A DNA stretch of 64,000 bases from Diphasiastrum complanatum (taxonomy: Eukaryota > Streptophyta > Lycopodiopsida > Lycopodiales > Lycopodiaceae): NCBI GenBank assembly GCA_029204225.1, contig CM055109.1, positions 22,286,422-22,350,421 of the forward strand, in the 5' to 3' direction. Below, piece after piece: positions 53,033 through 63,350 of the stretch; position 1 is the stretch's first letter, and each line of letters begins with the position of its first letter. A program made the translations under genes and the position numbers. The notes beneath the pieces were generated by a model, which was not told the origin of the DNA, made no database searches, and worked only from the letters and a program-made list of their open reading frames with translations.

Positions 53033-53836
53033 TTAAAAAGCAACACTAGCTTCCAACTTAAACAATCTTCCATGTTTAAGTCCCTTTGCAATGAAAATAT
53101 CATTCTTCAAGATGAAGCAAACACCATGCTTAAAGTGGACATCCAAACCACTTTCTAAGAGTAGACCAACACTAAGCATATTCTTGGTGATTGATGGTAC
53201 ATAAAGGACATTTTCTAGATCCATGCATTTTGAGGATTCTAGACACAAAGAGATGGTGGCCACACTATCTATCCTACACTCTTCATCATTTGCAGTAAAG
53301 ACAAAATTTTTAACAACATTGAAAGAGTGTAAGGTTGAAAAAAAGTCCTTTTCACAAGACATGTGGGATCTAGCCCCACTGTCGATCCACCAATTGTCTC
53401 TTGAATTGCTATTGCTTGTTGGTGAGGATGTAGATGCCATCAAGAATACATCTACTTCATCCTCCTCCTCCTCCTTTTCAAGGTTTCCTTGTTTGTCCTC
53501 CTCCACTTGTGCTCTTAGCCTCTTGTAGCATTCAGATGCATAATGCCCCTTCTTTCCACAAAAGAAGCATTTATGATTTGACTTGTCCTTTGAGCTTGAT
53601 GCATCATCCTCTTCTTTGGCATCCTTTGGATGCTTCTTCTTTCCATTGGTCTTCTTTTTGCCCTTGAATGAGAAATTGGCTTTCTCATCACCATCCTGCA
53701 ACGACAAGGAACTCATCCTAGATTTTGCATGGAGCATCCTACACTCTTCAGCCACTAATACACTGTGAAGTTTTTCTATAGTTGGCAAAGTGTCTTGGAT
53801 GGCAATTTGATTGGCAATTTGACAAACAACAAGCAT
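53033..53836 (-). CDS. Copia gag C-terminus and protease (267 codons)
   Basis: The minus strand reads IQDTLPTIEKLHSVLVAEEC, a Lys-rich linker, an intact zinc knuckle CFFCGKKGHYASEC, an acidic linker, protease NWWIDSGARSHMS (DSGA intact), DEECRIDSVATI, LENVLYVPSITKNMLSVG and FKHGVCFILKN, ending in LFKLEASVAF before a TAA. The N-terminal capsid is lost at the LTR junction, so the first residues come from LTR DNA. It is the best preserved protease of the non-autonomous family; the 13.4-kb copy has lost the Asp. Confidence 0.85.
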   Translation of the reverse strand: MLVVCQIANQIAIQDTLPTIEKLHSVLVAEECRMLHAKSRMSSLSLQDGDEKANFSFKGKKKTNGKKKHPKDAKEEDDASSSKDKSNHKCFFCGKKGHYASECYKRLRAQVEEDKQGNLEKEEEEDEVDVFLMASTSSPTSNSNSRDNWWIDSGARSHMSCEKDFFSTLHSFNVVKNFVFTANDEECRIDSVATISLCLESSKCMDLENVLYVPSITKNMLSVGLLLESGLDVHFKHGVCFILKNDIFIAKGLKHGRLFKLEASVAF

Positions 53837-54397
53837 TCACAATCAAAAGCATTGATTAACATTGAAATACAATCCCACACATGTGTACTACAGGCTTTAG
53901 TACGGCCTTCAACCTGAGAAACAAGTAGAAATTGATTTGGTTTCATTTGGATCACAAAAACTCAATGTACATAGTGAACTAGCTTGAGATTGCCAATGAG
54001 CTCCAAAACTTTTCTATCTTCTCACTATGGAGACAGGGAATACATAGCAAATTCGACTTCCTTCTTGAAGTCAGGTGGATTTCCAGCATGTAATAAGGAA
54101 GTTAACTCACTCTCCTTGACCTAAAATGAAACCCTAGCCTAGATCCTAGAGTTATGCTTGGTAGGTAGCTAGTTGGTCAAAGTTTCACCTTAAACTTAGG
54201 TGTAGGTCCTATAAAGTAGGGATGACTACCAGATAGACATGACCAACTCTCTTGACTTGACCTAACCTATACTAGGAGTGGATTTCCTCATGGCATCTTG
54301 GCATTACATGTGTGGAACCCAATTATACACAATATTTACAAAGTTCTACATGGTTTTTTATCAAGCTAGATTTGCCAATTTTTGACAATTCTTCACA
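53808..54397 (-). repeat. 5' LTR, 3'-truncated
   Basis: It is collinear with the 51247-51946 LTR from TTGGCAATTTGACAAACAAC to ATTCTTCACA. The terminal 110 bp next to the primer site are missing. Confidence 0.85.
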
Positions 54398-54429
54398 AGA
54401 AACTAGAAAGTATACCTACCTTCAATTAA

Positions 54430-54565
54430 TGATTGTTCTTGTTAGGATTTTGCGTCTAGAATTGATCTAGATTGATCTTAATCTCAAGTAGATTGATAGA
54501 TCAAGTAATCTGACAACCAATCCCTCTTGAGGATCGGATTAGGATCCACTCTTGGTCCTTTTTGT
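54430..54565 (+). repeat. LTR fragment, related to the 58.4-kb LTR
   Basis: CCAATCCCTCTTGAGGATCG followed by GATCCACTCTTGGTCC matches the reversed LTR end at 58375-58470 in layout. Confidence 0.45.
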
Positions 54566-57300
54566 ACTTTTTGCATAGGCACCATCTTATGAATGAATAA
54601 ACTATGTTGAAAATAACATTGACTATCTTAACTATACCTATGATGACTAGAAGTCTCTCTACATCGTGTACTACTTTGTTTTATATTAAATTTAGATGTT
54701 GTTTGAAGGTATTTTTTTGGTGTGTTATGATCTCGTTCTAATTATCTAAGACTTATCAATAGCCATATATAATTCAAAAAAAAAATTATATTTCTATATA
54801 TTGAACCAATATATTTTTTTATAAAATAAATCATTATAGTTGATTATGACAAGTTTTTACAATCATATTTCATGAATAATATTTGCTCCATAATTTGTTA
54901 TACATATTGTAGCTTCATCTAGTTCTTATCTACAATAAGTTTATTCAATGTATAGGGCTTAATCATAATCAAATTCAACAATAGTGTTGGTAATCAGAAT
55001 TTAACATTAGTGTTGATAATTCAAAATTGGTTTGTATTTTTTAATTCCACTTCAAAAGACATGATTATTTTGATTTTGTATCTTTGAGTTGAGTTTATAT
55101 ATGTGTCAAACCATAAGTGTTATTCTTCTGTTTTAATTTTCTATGTTATTTACACAATGAACACCAAATGTATAAAACTTATCTAAAATTAAAAATTTAG
55201 GTTAAAATATATATATTTAAAATATTAAAAATCTCACAAAACTCATATATAAATGTATGCTTTGATATGATTGAAATAAAATATTGTAGATTCACTTCAT
55301 GAATAAACAAACATCATATCTAAATATAAAATTGTATGATAACAAGGGCATATTAGAAGAGAATGATGTATTTTCCTACTTACAATTCATTTATAATGGT
55401 TTATTGATGTTTTGATTAAATTAAATAACTACAATAAGTTATCATGATTTTCAAAAAAGGTGAAATATGAGTATACAAAATTGAAAAGATTCAAATGATC
55501 ATGAAACAGTTGCTTGAGAAACATTTAAAAGTGTTGGAGGGAACAATTAAATTTTGTCTTCCAATTTGAGAGAACAAATGTGACATTTTTAAAATATCAA
55601 ACAATCATATCCATAATAATGCTTGTTTTGAAACTACAAGATAAAGTTCTCATATTTATGATGAATTAGTCATCTAGTATAAGGTTTTTATAAATAATTG
55701 TAAGTTGTCTCATCTTCAAGAATTTGATCATCGAATTTTGTATATAGACTCAAATATCTAGGACACATTGGTGATGTTTCATAACTTATCTAAGATGATG
55801 ACATCAGATTACAAGAACTTATGTTTTTTATCAACACATTTTTTATTTGGATAGATGAATTAACTTTGAAATATATAATGTTTCTATATTTAAAATGTGT
55901 CATTCATAAATGAGAGTGCCATAATAACTAGTTCTAATATCTCTTAAGAAAATTATATTATTTTTTTTTGTAAAATGTATTAACTCTTTATGACAGTTGG
56001 TATTGTATTTATGATAAACATATGTTGATAATAATTTATTGTCAATGGATCCTATGATATGATCTTGTTTTTTCTTTTCTTGTATCAATCTAATTCTTTT
56101 AGTATTAGGCTTAGTCATGAAACTCCTTGGTGCTTATCTTTAGGCTATCAAGGTAATTACAATGAAAGTAATTATTTAAGAAGAACAAATTCATGATTTG
56201 AAAAGTGTTTATCGGTTTAAATAAAAGCTAAGATGTAATAAATCCAGAAAATACTCATAGTATGCTTATCACTAATGTAATTGTTCTATTTTTTATGAAA
56301 CAAGGAATAACTATTCAAAGTTAGCACTTCTAAGATCATTTAGTTATCTATCATAAGAGTCTTTTTAAAACATATGATTTTAGATCAAACTCATGATCCG
56401 ATTTTTGTGAATCCATTATTAGGTCTATAGTTTTATATACGCGGTCACATTTAATGATTAATAACTATCAAATTATATCGTAAAGGTGTGTGTTGATTAA
56501 TGCATGGTATAACTAAACTTGATTTGATCATAAAATGCTGCCAAGAGTTGCTCGATAAAATGTGTAATAGATAGGGAGCTAGGCCGAGTTTGGATTTTTG
56601 GTTGAGATATTTAAAAAAAAAAACCTGCCAAAGCAATTGTCTCACATAGTTAAGACTTTTGAGATCAAGCAAAGAATGCAATAGTTATCTATTGGTTCTG
56701 CTACAACCCAATCAAGACTATCTTTGTCTTCTTTATAAGAATTGTACAAATTAATTTAGAAATCAACCTTAGTGGACCACCCCTTTTCTAATGGACCACT
56801 CCTTTTCTGATGGAATGTGAGAAAAATTGTAGTCTTCCATGATTGATGCTTCTGTCTAAGGTGTATGTCTCTTCATTGGGTGATAAGTAGGTGACTATCT
56901 AATGCAGTGGGACGCCTTCTTTCCTAATGCATGACTACGCCTATCAATAATTGAACAAAGCTATAGTGATAGAAGTCACGCTCAATATTTTAGCAACTAA
57001 CTATGAAATTATTAGTACTAAAGTGATTTCGTAGCCAAACAATTACAGAGTGTAAAGTGATGTAAAAAATATTGTAGCGTTGAAATGTTCAACAGATCAG
57101 ATGAAACAATAAGAGATTTATCAGTTACAAATACTACAAAGAAGTATACATTCTAACATGATTCTGAACACAATAAGAAGGATAGATTGATTCAATAAGT
57201 AGCATGTACAAATCAGATGATGAGAGCACAAAGCAATAGCAGATGAAAAACACATACTTTAAACTATCTCTGAGTAACTGAAGGCTCTTTCTGATACACT
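54566..57300. other. AT-rich noncoding DNA
   Basis: There are no recognisable domains. The short minus frames at 55900-56118 and 56451-56681 look composition-driven. Confidence 0.45.
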
Positions 57301-57759
57301 TCCGCTAGTAAGCAATAAGCGCTACTAGCAATACCTTAATGGAGCTATGAAAAGAAACTTTCTAGAGAGTGAAGAAGTTCTAATGATTAGCTTTTTATAC
57401 TAAAGCAGGTTAAGCTCATCCGGTAGGACAGCTAATCAGGTCGTAGATTACAGTTTAGTAGTTAGTTGTAATGCGCTGTCATCCAACCCATTAGCACTTC
57501 TTGAAAATTTACTTGCAAAGCAGTTAGGACAAGTCTTTAGCTTCATATCAAGAGGAATAGTAATGGTCATTCTTCGACATGGTCGACTCCTTCAGCTTTC
57601 ATCAGTGTCATTGATATGTTGGATGTTGTTCGATATATTAGAGCCACCTGTTGAGTGATTTCCGAGTATTTCTATAGACTGTGTAGAAACATGAATAAAA
57701 TTACAGAATTGGATAATGAATTGACGTAAATCAAAGATCGATTATTCGGATGAATCACT

Positions 57760-58365
57760 TCAATAGTAGAATAATCCAACACTCCCCATTAATCTGAATC
57801 CATGAATGCTTTGAACTTCAAACTTAGTTCTCCACAAAACTTTGTGTCCATCCAAGCTTAGTGCCTTAGTAAAAATGTCAACTGTCATATCTTGTGTTTG
57901 ACAATACTGCAAGTTTTCCACTTTGTCAAGAACTTTGCTTCTGACATAGTGATGCTTGATTTCAATGTGCTTACTCCTAGAATGAAATCTAGGGTTGGTT
58001 GATAAAGCAATAGCACTTTGATTATCACAAAATAAAGTTATTGGAGCATATTGTTTCAGGCAAACATCTGAAAGTAAGTTTCTCAACCATACTGCTTCCT
58101 TTGAAGCTTGAGAGACTACAATATACTCTGATTCAGTAGAAGATAGAGCTATCAAAGTTTGTTTGCGATGGTTCCATGAAATAGGACCGTTGTTGAGGAA
58201 GAATGAAAATCCAAAAGTGGATTTATGAGTGTCTACATCTCTTGCCCAACTTGCATCTGAATTACCATTGAGAATATTGAGTTTGTCATTGTCAACTGCT
58301 CCATAACAAATGAATAAGTCCATAGTAGTCCGAATGTATCTCAAAACTGTCAACATTCAAAAAAC
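57760..58365 (-). pseudogene. Copia RNase H fragment with 3' purine tract
   Basis: A 198-codon minus frame reads VLRYIRTTMDLFICYG, NGNSDASWARDVDTHKST, PISWNHRKQTLIALSSTESE, LFCDNQSAIALSTNPRFHSR, KHIEIKHHYVR and DMTVDIFTKALS. RNase H acidic positions (SDAS, TESE, CDNQ) are present. A purine tract (AATGGGGAG) and TGTTGGATTATTC follow at about 57788-57770, so a 3' LTR begins at 57781 going left; its far edge was not found. The upstream reverse transcriptase is missing beyond 58365. This family differs from the TGTGAA-LTR Copias. Confidence 0.85.
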
Positions 58366-58369
58366 GAGG

Positions 58370-59202
58370 ACCGAAAATGGATCGCAAATAGATCCACAAG
58401 AGAGATTGGGTGTTAGATTCAACTGAACTACCAATCTACACAAGATTCGTGCACTTTAGATCAATTTTACGTTAAGAAATCTAACAAGAACAATCAACAA
58501 TGATCAAAACTAAGAGATATTGATTTCACACGTGTGAAGATATGTACCTATATGGCCTGCAGATACACATGTGAAGACATGTACTTAACAAGTTAGAAAA
58601 TAGAAAATGAATGTAGTCTACAGATAGAAAATGAAGTACTAACAAATTAGAATGCTTAGAAAACACAAAACATCAAGACAAGTGTTCAAAATAACTCAAG
58701 ATATGCCTCCAAAACCAAGATTTCACTTCATTGATAATCATGGCCAGTGAGAGCTTGACCTGTTGCAAGGCATGTGTGAGAGTGCCTAGTTGCCATTAGA
58801 TCCACTTTGCACATGGTCCATGATTTTCTAATTTTAAGCCGCCTCCTTGATTTTAGGCAATGTTTTAGAGGATATTAGAGAAATATCTTCTACAAGTGAA
58901 AACTCACATGCTACTAATGTTTTTACATGTGTGAGTAGTCCTCTACACATGGGAGATCACTCCTACTCTCGTGGTATAGCATTTCCTACCAATAAAATGA
59001 TGCCAAGTGGCATATCACTAAAAAACTAGATGTTGGCCATTTTAGCCACTAGATTTCAAATAGAATGGAGTGTACAAACTATATGACTAATCTAAATGAT
59101 ATGATCATTGATTTTACACATGAGAATAGGCTCCACACATGTGCAATTATTGTATGTACATGGATTTTGCCTAGATCAAATAAGATGTTGACTATTTTCA
59201 CA
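58370..59202 (-). repeat. TGTGAA-type LTR, reversed (left edge uncertain)
   Basis: The right end CTATTTTCACA precedes a purine tract (reversed CATCCTCAAAATTTAGC). The left part has ATCCACAAGAGAGATTGGG, the typical LTR 3' region of this group. The palindrome TTCACACGTGTGAA is at 58525-58538, with further ACACATGTG words. Confidence 0.55.
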
Positions 59203-59269
59203 ATCATCCTCAAAATTTAGCTTGGTAAATCTAGCATACATCTATCTACAACTCCAAGTGCTAATTCAA

Positions 59270-59600
59270 CTTCACAAATGAATCCTTTGGAAATGGATGG
59301 GTAAGTATATCAATAATACAATCAGATGATAAAACATGAACGAGCTTGATCTCCTTTGCTTGCACTTTCTCCTCACAAAATGATGTGCAATTTCGATGTG
59401 CTTGGTTCGAGCATGGAAGATTGGATTGTTGGCAAGTTGTTGAGATGTTTGATTGTCACAAGAAATGCATGGAATGTCTTCAGCCTTGATCACATGAAGT
59501 TCCTCCAAAAATTTTCTTAGCCATAGGATCTCCTTTGTTGTTGTTGTAATAGCTTTGTACTCGGATTCGGTTGATGAAAGAGAGATAGTATCTTGCCTTT
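59270..59600 (-). pseudogene. Copia RNase H fragment fused to gag
   Basis: One minus frame reads KRQDTISLSSTESEYKAITT and KEILWLRKFLEELHVI, then CDNQTSQQLANNPIFHARTK and HIEIAHHFVR. Its upstream edge at about 59600 is joined directly to gag, with protease, integrase and reverse transcriptase all missing. Confidence 0.8.
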
Positions 59601-59925
59601 TCCCTCAAGACAAATGCATGAGCACTTTCTCCCTCTCTTTGTCTACTAGGAAATATTTGCCTCCTTAGGGTCAATACCCTAGATGTCGACTTTGATTCAA
59701 AGAGCTTCTTCAACGCATTCCATGCCTCACTTGCACTTTGACTTTTACCAACTTCCTTGAGAAGTTCATTGGTAGCATTCATTTTAATGATACAAAGAGC
59801 CCTTTTAGCCTTCTTATCAAACCTTTGTTGCTCTTGAACTATTTGTGGTCTCTCTTCAATTCCTGCAACTATGTCCATGAGTTCATTCAACTCAAGTAAG
59901 GACTCCATCTCACTTTCCAAGTCAA
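59600..59925 (-). pseudogene. Copia gag capsid fragment
   Basis: The minus strand reads MESEMESLLELNELMDIV, KKAKRALCIIKMNATNELL, SASEAWNALKKLFESKS, SRVLTLRRQIF and EGESAHAFVLREK. At the last block the frame runs out of phase into RNase H DNA. It is the 5' part of an element whose primer site is at 60736-60747. Confidence 0.85.
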
Positions 59926-60355
59926 GAATACCTAGAATTGAACAAACTTGATCAACATATGATCAACACACTAAGATATTGATTCAATCTATAAAACCAC
60001 ATGTAAACCACACTTCTAAAAGTTTCTAAACTCCACAAGCTTTAGAGGTGAAAGAAAGAGCACACTTAGTGAATCACAAGACTAGCTTCACTAGCTTGTC
60101 AAATCTTGGTGTTTAGATGTAGACCTAAGACCACTTCACATGAGAATGTTCCTCAACTTGTTAAGAACCTGAAAACACATTTGCATAATGGTTAAACCTT
60201 CCAGCAAATGCTCCAATCAAATTACATAAGGAGAGTTACTTACATGCTCAACAAAGTACACCAAATTTATGCAAAAGATTGTTGACAATTTGTTCACCCA
60301 AAAGGGAGCTTTGCTCAGCCTTTTGGAGAAATACAAAATCACTCAAAGAGTATTT

Positions 60356-60450
60356 GTCATTCATTTAAGGAGAAGTTTCATCCACTTAAGGAGATGGTTC
60401 ATCCACTTAAGGAGAGTGATCATCCACAAAGGAGAGTGTTCATCCACAAA
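60356..60450 (+). repeat. 21-bp tandem repeat, about 4.5 units, in a Copia leader
   Basis: The unit TTCATCCACTTAAGGAGATG and variants (ATCCACAAAGGAGAGTG) are repeated. On the plus strand it would encode repeated IHLRR, but it lies in the 5' leader of the minus-strand element and is probably not translated. Confidence 0.8.
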
Positions 60451-60735
60451 AGTGGAGATTGTCAACAATAGATTGAACAGAACATTGTTAGTATTGAATA
60501 TGCACAAGCCTCACAATCAACAAATGATTAGGTGTTATGATCTGATCCAAAATAGCTTCTTCTCAGCCTCTGATCTTCAATAGACCTGAAATATGCTTTT
60601 GATCCACAAGTTCAACTCAACAAACAAAGGTTAGTAAGATTTGATCAACAATGCAATGCATAATCATGCTAGAACTTGATCAAACATCCAAATATCACCA
60701 TAAATGGAAACCTTACTATAAATAGTGGCCGGCCA

Positions 60736-60747
60736 GCTCTGATACCA
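60736..60747 (-). other. Primer binding site, perfect Met-tRNA match
   Basis: GCTCTGATACCA on the plus strand, directly followed by TGTGAG. Confidence 0.9.
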
Positions 60748-61030
60748 TGTGAGAAAAGTGGATCTTGAATGGATCTTAGATCCCAAATTTTCTGGCTAAG
60801 ATCTTTGCACAACAAGCTACAAAAGCTAGAAATGGCAAAGCATCCTAATGCTACCTTTGATACACATAAACTTGAAAAAGCATTCAAGAGACAAAATAAA
60901 CTTATGAAAGATACTGATGGCAGCCAAAAACAACAGCATACCAGCCCTACAACAGCAGCCTACCACTAATCTTAGGAGACAAACAAGTCTATTAAGATGA
61001 ATAAATGCTATTTTTCTTGCATTTGGTGCT
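60748..61030 (-). repeat. LTR next to the primer site (right edge unknown)
   Basis: It starts TGTGAGAAAAGTGGATC. It does not match the LTR at 58370-59202, although the gag-RNase H body lies between them. The right edge is estimated. Confidence 0.45.
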
Positions 61031-61567
61031 AGAAACATGAATATTTAACTCAAAAGAGTATCTGAGATACTCAGAGTTGAGTTTTAATCATTCTATATCT
61101 TAATGATTCTCCTAGAGATTCTAGTTAAATGAATTGTCATATCTTAGAATTCGGATTCTAAGGATATTTGTACTTAAAAACTTATGAATTACCTATCAGA
61201 GTTGTAGATAATTTTAGACTGTAATTATAATTATTTTATTATTTCTTTACCTTTAATCTCTTAAGTTAGGTTATCTTACCCAGTGTTTCATGTAAATGCT
61301 TTACATGAAGGTGATGTTACTAGCTTATAGTGAATATAACCCAGTTGGGAAATTTATCGCTTAGTGTACTTTTTCAAACCTGAGTTGTACTCCAGTGTAG
61401 AGATTATCATTTGGAAAATAGGATTATCTCTGAGTACTTGTTTGATGTGGAAGTTAGGCTAAGCATAATAATCTACTAGGTTGATATTTAAAGTTAAAAG
61501 AACCGTTCCTGTTATTCTTTCATGTTTAGAGGGTTTCTAAGGATAGAAACAGTTTAAGGAGGGAAGA
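61031..61567 (+). other. Probable 3' internal end of a gypsy-type element
   Basis: It is noncoding, ends in a purine-rich tract (AAGGAGGGAAGAA) directly before an LTR start, and has no recognisable domain. Confidence 0.35.
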
Positions 61568-62110
61568 ATGTTATGTCCATGGCCAGTAAGTAGGATTCAG
61601 TATACTCCTAGTCTTGGATACACAGTACTCCAATAAATCAAGCTACTAGTTATGCCACATCATACTGGATGTGACCCGAAAGTAACTAATATCCTTGTGA
61701 GGCCCAGAACACACTAAATGAGTTTAGACAAGGAATGAGACAGTGTATGCATGTGTAGAGTTATCAATAACATTTCTATGAATAGGTGGTCCATGCTTAG
61801 GACTCTATTCTAGGTGAATCTATGTATAGGGAACTTAGGGCTATGCATGGTTATGTGCCCAGGTTGCTTTTGGCCCTATATATTGAGGTCAAACTCACCC
61901 TACTCATTGTGATCATGGATTCATTGCCAGGGTTTCACTCTACATTCATGCCACTTGTTCCTTGGCTTGGGAGTGAAGCTTCTAGAGTTGATTGGTTGCT
62001 TCTACTTGGTTGGGTGGTTGCTCCATAGTGTGTTTTCCATTGTGTGTTATCTTGTAAGCAGGATCTTAGGGAGCTTCCCTTATAGGTTTCCTCCCATACT
62101 TTCTCCTACA
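61568..62110 (+). repeat. Ty3/gypsy-type LTR (right edge uncertain)
   Basis: TGTTATGTCCATGGCC after a purine tract is the same start as the reversed LTR at 18342. ATATCCTTGTGAGG is matched at about 18221 by AACCTTGTGAGG (reversed). A TATA-like word (CCCTATATATTGAGG) is at about 61874. Confidence 0.55.
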
Positions 62111-62116
62111 AAGGTC

Positions 62117-62255
62117 CCACACTTTTAAAAAGTGTTTATTGAATGTATTTCAAACTAATATAACTTCAAAAAAATTATCTCTAAGTCTAAAATGAGTTTT
62201 GGCCTCAATTAACAATTTACCAAAATATGACTAAACTTGTTGAAATCTCTCATAG
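62117..62255 (+). repeat. Dispersed repeat shared with 17277-17430
   Basis: Same block order and orientation as the other copy. It leads directly into the hairpin. Confidence 0.6.
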
Positions 62256-62290
62256 AATGTTCATGGCAGATTGGCACAAACTTTGGATGA

Positions 62291-62383
62291 AAAAAACATG
62301 CAATTTTGTGCCAATCAATGGTATGAAAAGACTGTCCATCTTTCACTGTTTACCATTGATTGGCACAAAATTGCATGTTTTTT
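62291..62383. repeat. Perfect inverted repeat: 33-bp stem, 27-nt loop
   Basis: The left arm 62291-62323 starts AAAAAACATGCAATTTTG and the right arm 62351-62383 ends CAAAATTGCATGTTTTTT. The arms pair without a mismatch. The loop contains a further short pairing (TGAAAAG with CTTTCA). Confidence 0.95.
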
Positions 62384-62520
62384 CTTGCACTCAAGGTATA
62401 ATACACATGATTTTGATTTTAGTGGTTTAATAATGTAGTGTGATTCTTTTGAAATTAATCACAGAATGCTCTCATTGAGTTAAAATTTTCTATAGATAGA
62501 TGTTTTTCTTGGAGAGATTC

Positions 62521-62820
62521 ATGAAAATGTTGAAAGATTTTGTGCATTAGAAGGCAAGGCCAAAGGGAAACATGTCAAAAGGATGGTTAGTGCAAGAATC
62601 TCTATTTTGTGTTACCGAATTTTTGCTTCAAATAGATCCATTGCTCCACAACTATGGCATGATGAGGAAAGCAATGAGGTAAAAGGTGAAAAACCTCAAG
62701 GTATGGGTAGTCTTAAAAAAATGACACCTATTCTGAGAGAAAAAATTTCAACCTTCATGCTATATAATACAGGAGTAATGGATAAGTGGTTTGAATTATA
62801 TAAATAAGAAAAAAAAGGGT
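62521..62820 (+). pseudogene. CACTA (En/Spm) transposase C-terminal relic
   Basis: The frame from 62521 reads MKMLKDFVH, an in-frame TAG, KARPKGNMSKGWLVQESLF, then CVTEFL. This corresponds to the (LK)..VRNK.RPEGSIAE.Y..EE.LTFCS..L block (DUF4218-type) next to CACTA transposases. After a shift the frame ending at about 62807 reads PQGMGSLKKMTP, then FMLYNTGVMDKWFELYK, matching the following (Q)AH.YVL.N...V.PY...H block. One stop and one frameshift show it is dead. No CACTA ends were found. Confidence 0.6.
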
Positions 62821-63119
62821 ATTGACTAGAAATTGACACCGACGCAATAGGTGTAGAGGTCAAGCTGCACCTTCAAATGACTGGATAATTGACACACTCC
62901 AACAAGCAAGATCAAAGGGACAATTCATATCTGACACAGAATGGGAATTTGCAAGAGGATGTGATTGGAAGGTTTGTCTATAACTCTATCCTTTTTAAGT
63001 GAACAATTTTAATTTGTACAGTGATTGATTTTATTCTACCTGTCGGTTGTTTTGATCAACTGTATAAGCTTAGTAGGATCACACTGCTTAGTGCACAGAT
63101 TCATTATCGAACACAAGAA

Positions 63120-63350
63120 TTGTATTTGTGATCTGATCATTGTCTTACAACTTAATTTACTGATTTTCTATTTTCTTCACATGATGTTGCCATTGTCGAA
63201 TGCTCTCTCATTTTGTTCTCTCTCATTGTCTGATGCTATCATTCCATTGATTGTTGTAGAAGGTGAAGGTCACATGGTCGTCATAGACGCCTGATTCATT
63301 TGCACTCTTTATGATTATCTTCGACACCTATTTAGACATTCTACTAAGTT
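63120..63350 (+). repeat. Dispersed repeat shared with about 21245-21480
   Basis: TTGTGATCTGATCATTG and (T)CTTC(G/A)ACACCTAT(T/C)(T/C)A words occur in the same order at both loci. Confidence 0.4.

Larger units (their letters stand above)
51247..54397 (-). mobile_element. Second non-autonomous Copia (gag-protease-derived integrase), internally deleted
   Basis: In the minus orientation: partial 5' LTR (54397-about 53808), gag C-terminal half, protease, derived integrase segment (to 52148), purine tract (AAATTTGAGGAG) and complete 3' LTR (51946-51247). The LTR joins gag directly at the repeated word GGCAATTTGA (about 53800-53820), so the LTR end, primer site, leader and first half of gag were deleted between short repeats. 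Reverse transcriptase and RNase H are absent, as in the 11.3-15.6 kb copy. Confidence 0.85.

Noticed and set aside
60356-60450. CRISPR-like array
   Set aside because: Repeats are contiguous 21-bp units without spacers, in plant DNA.
60269-60583. 104-codon plus frame with repeated IHLRR
   Set aside because: It is produced by a 21-bp tandem repeat in the leader of a minus-strand Copia, with no known domain.
62227-62430. 67-codon plus frame across the hairpin
   Set aside because: The frame is made by reading through both arms of an inverted repeat; no protein signal.
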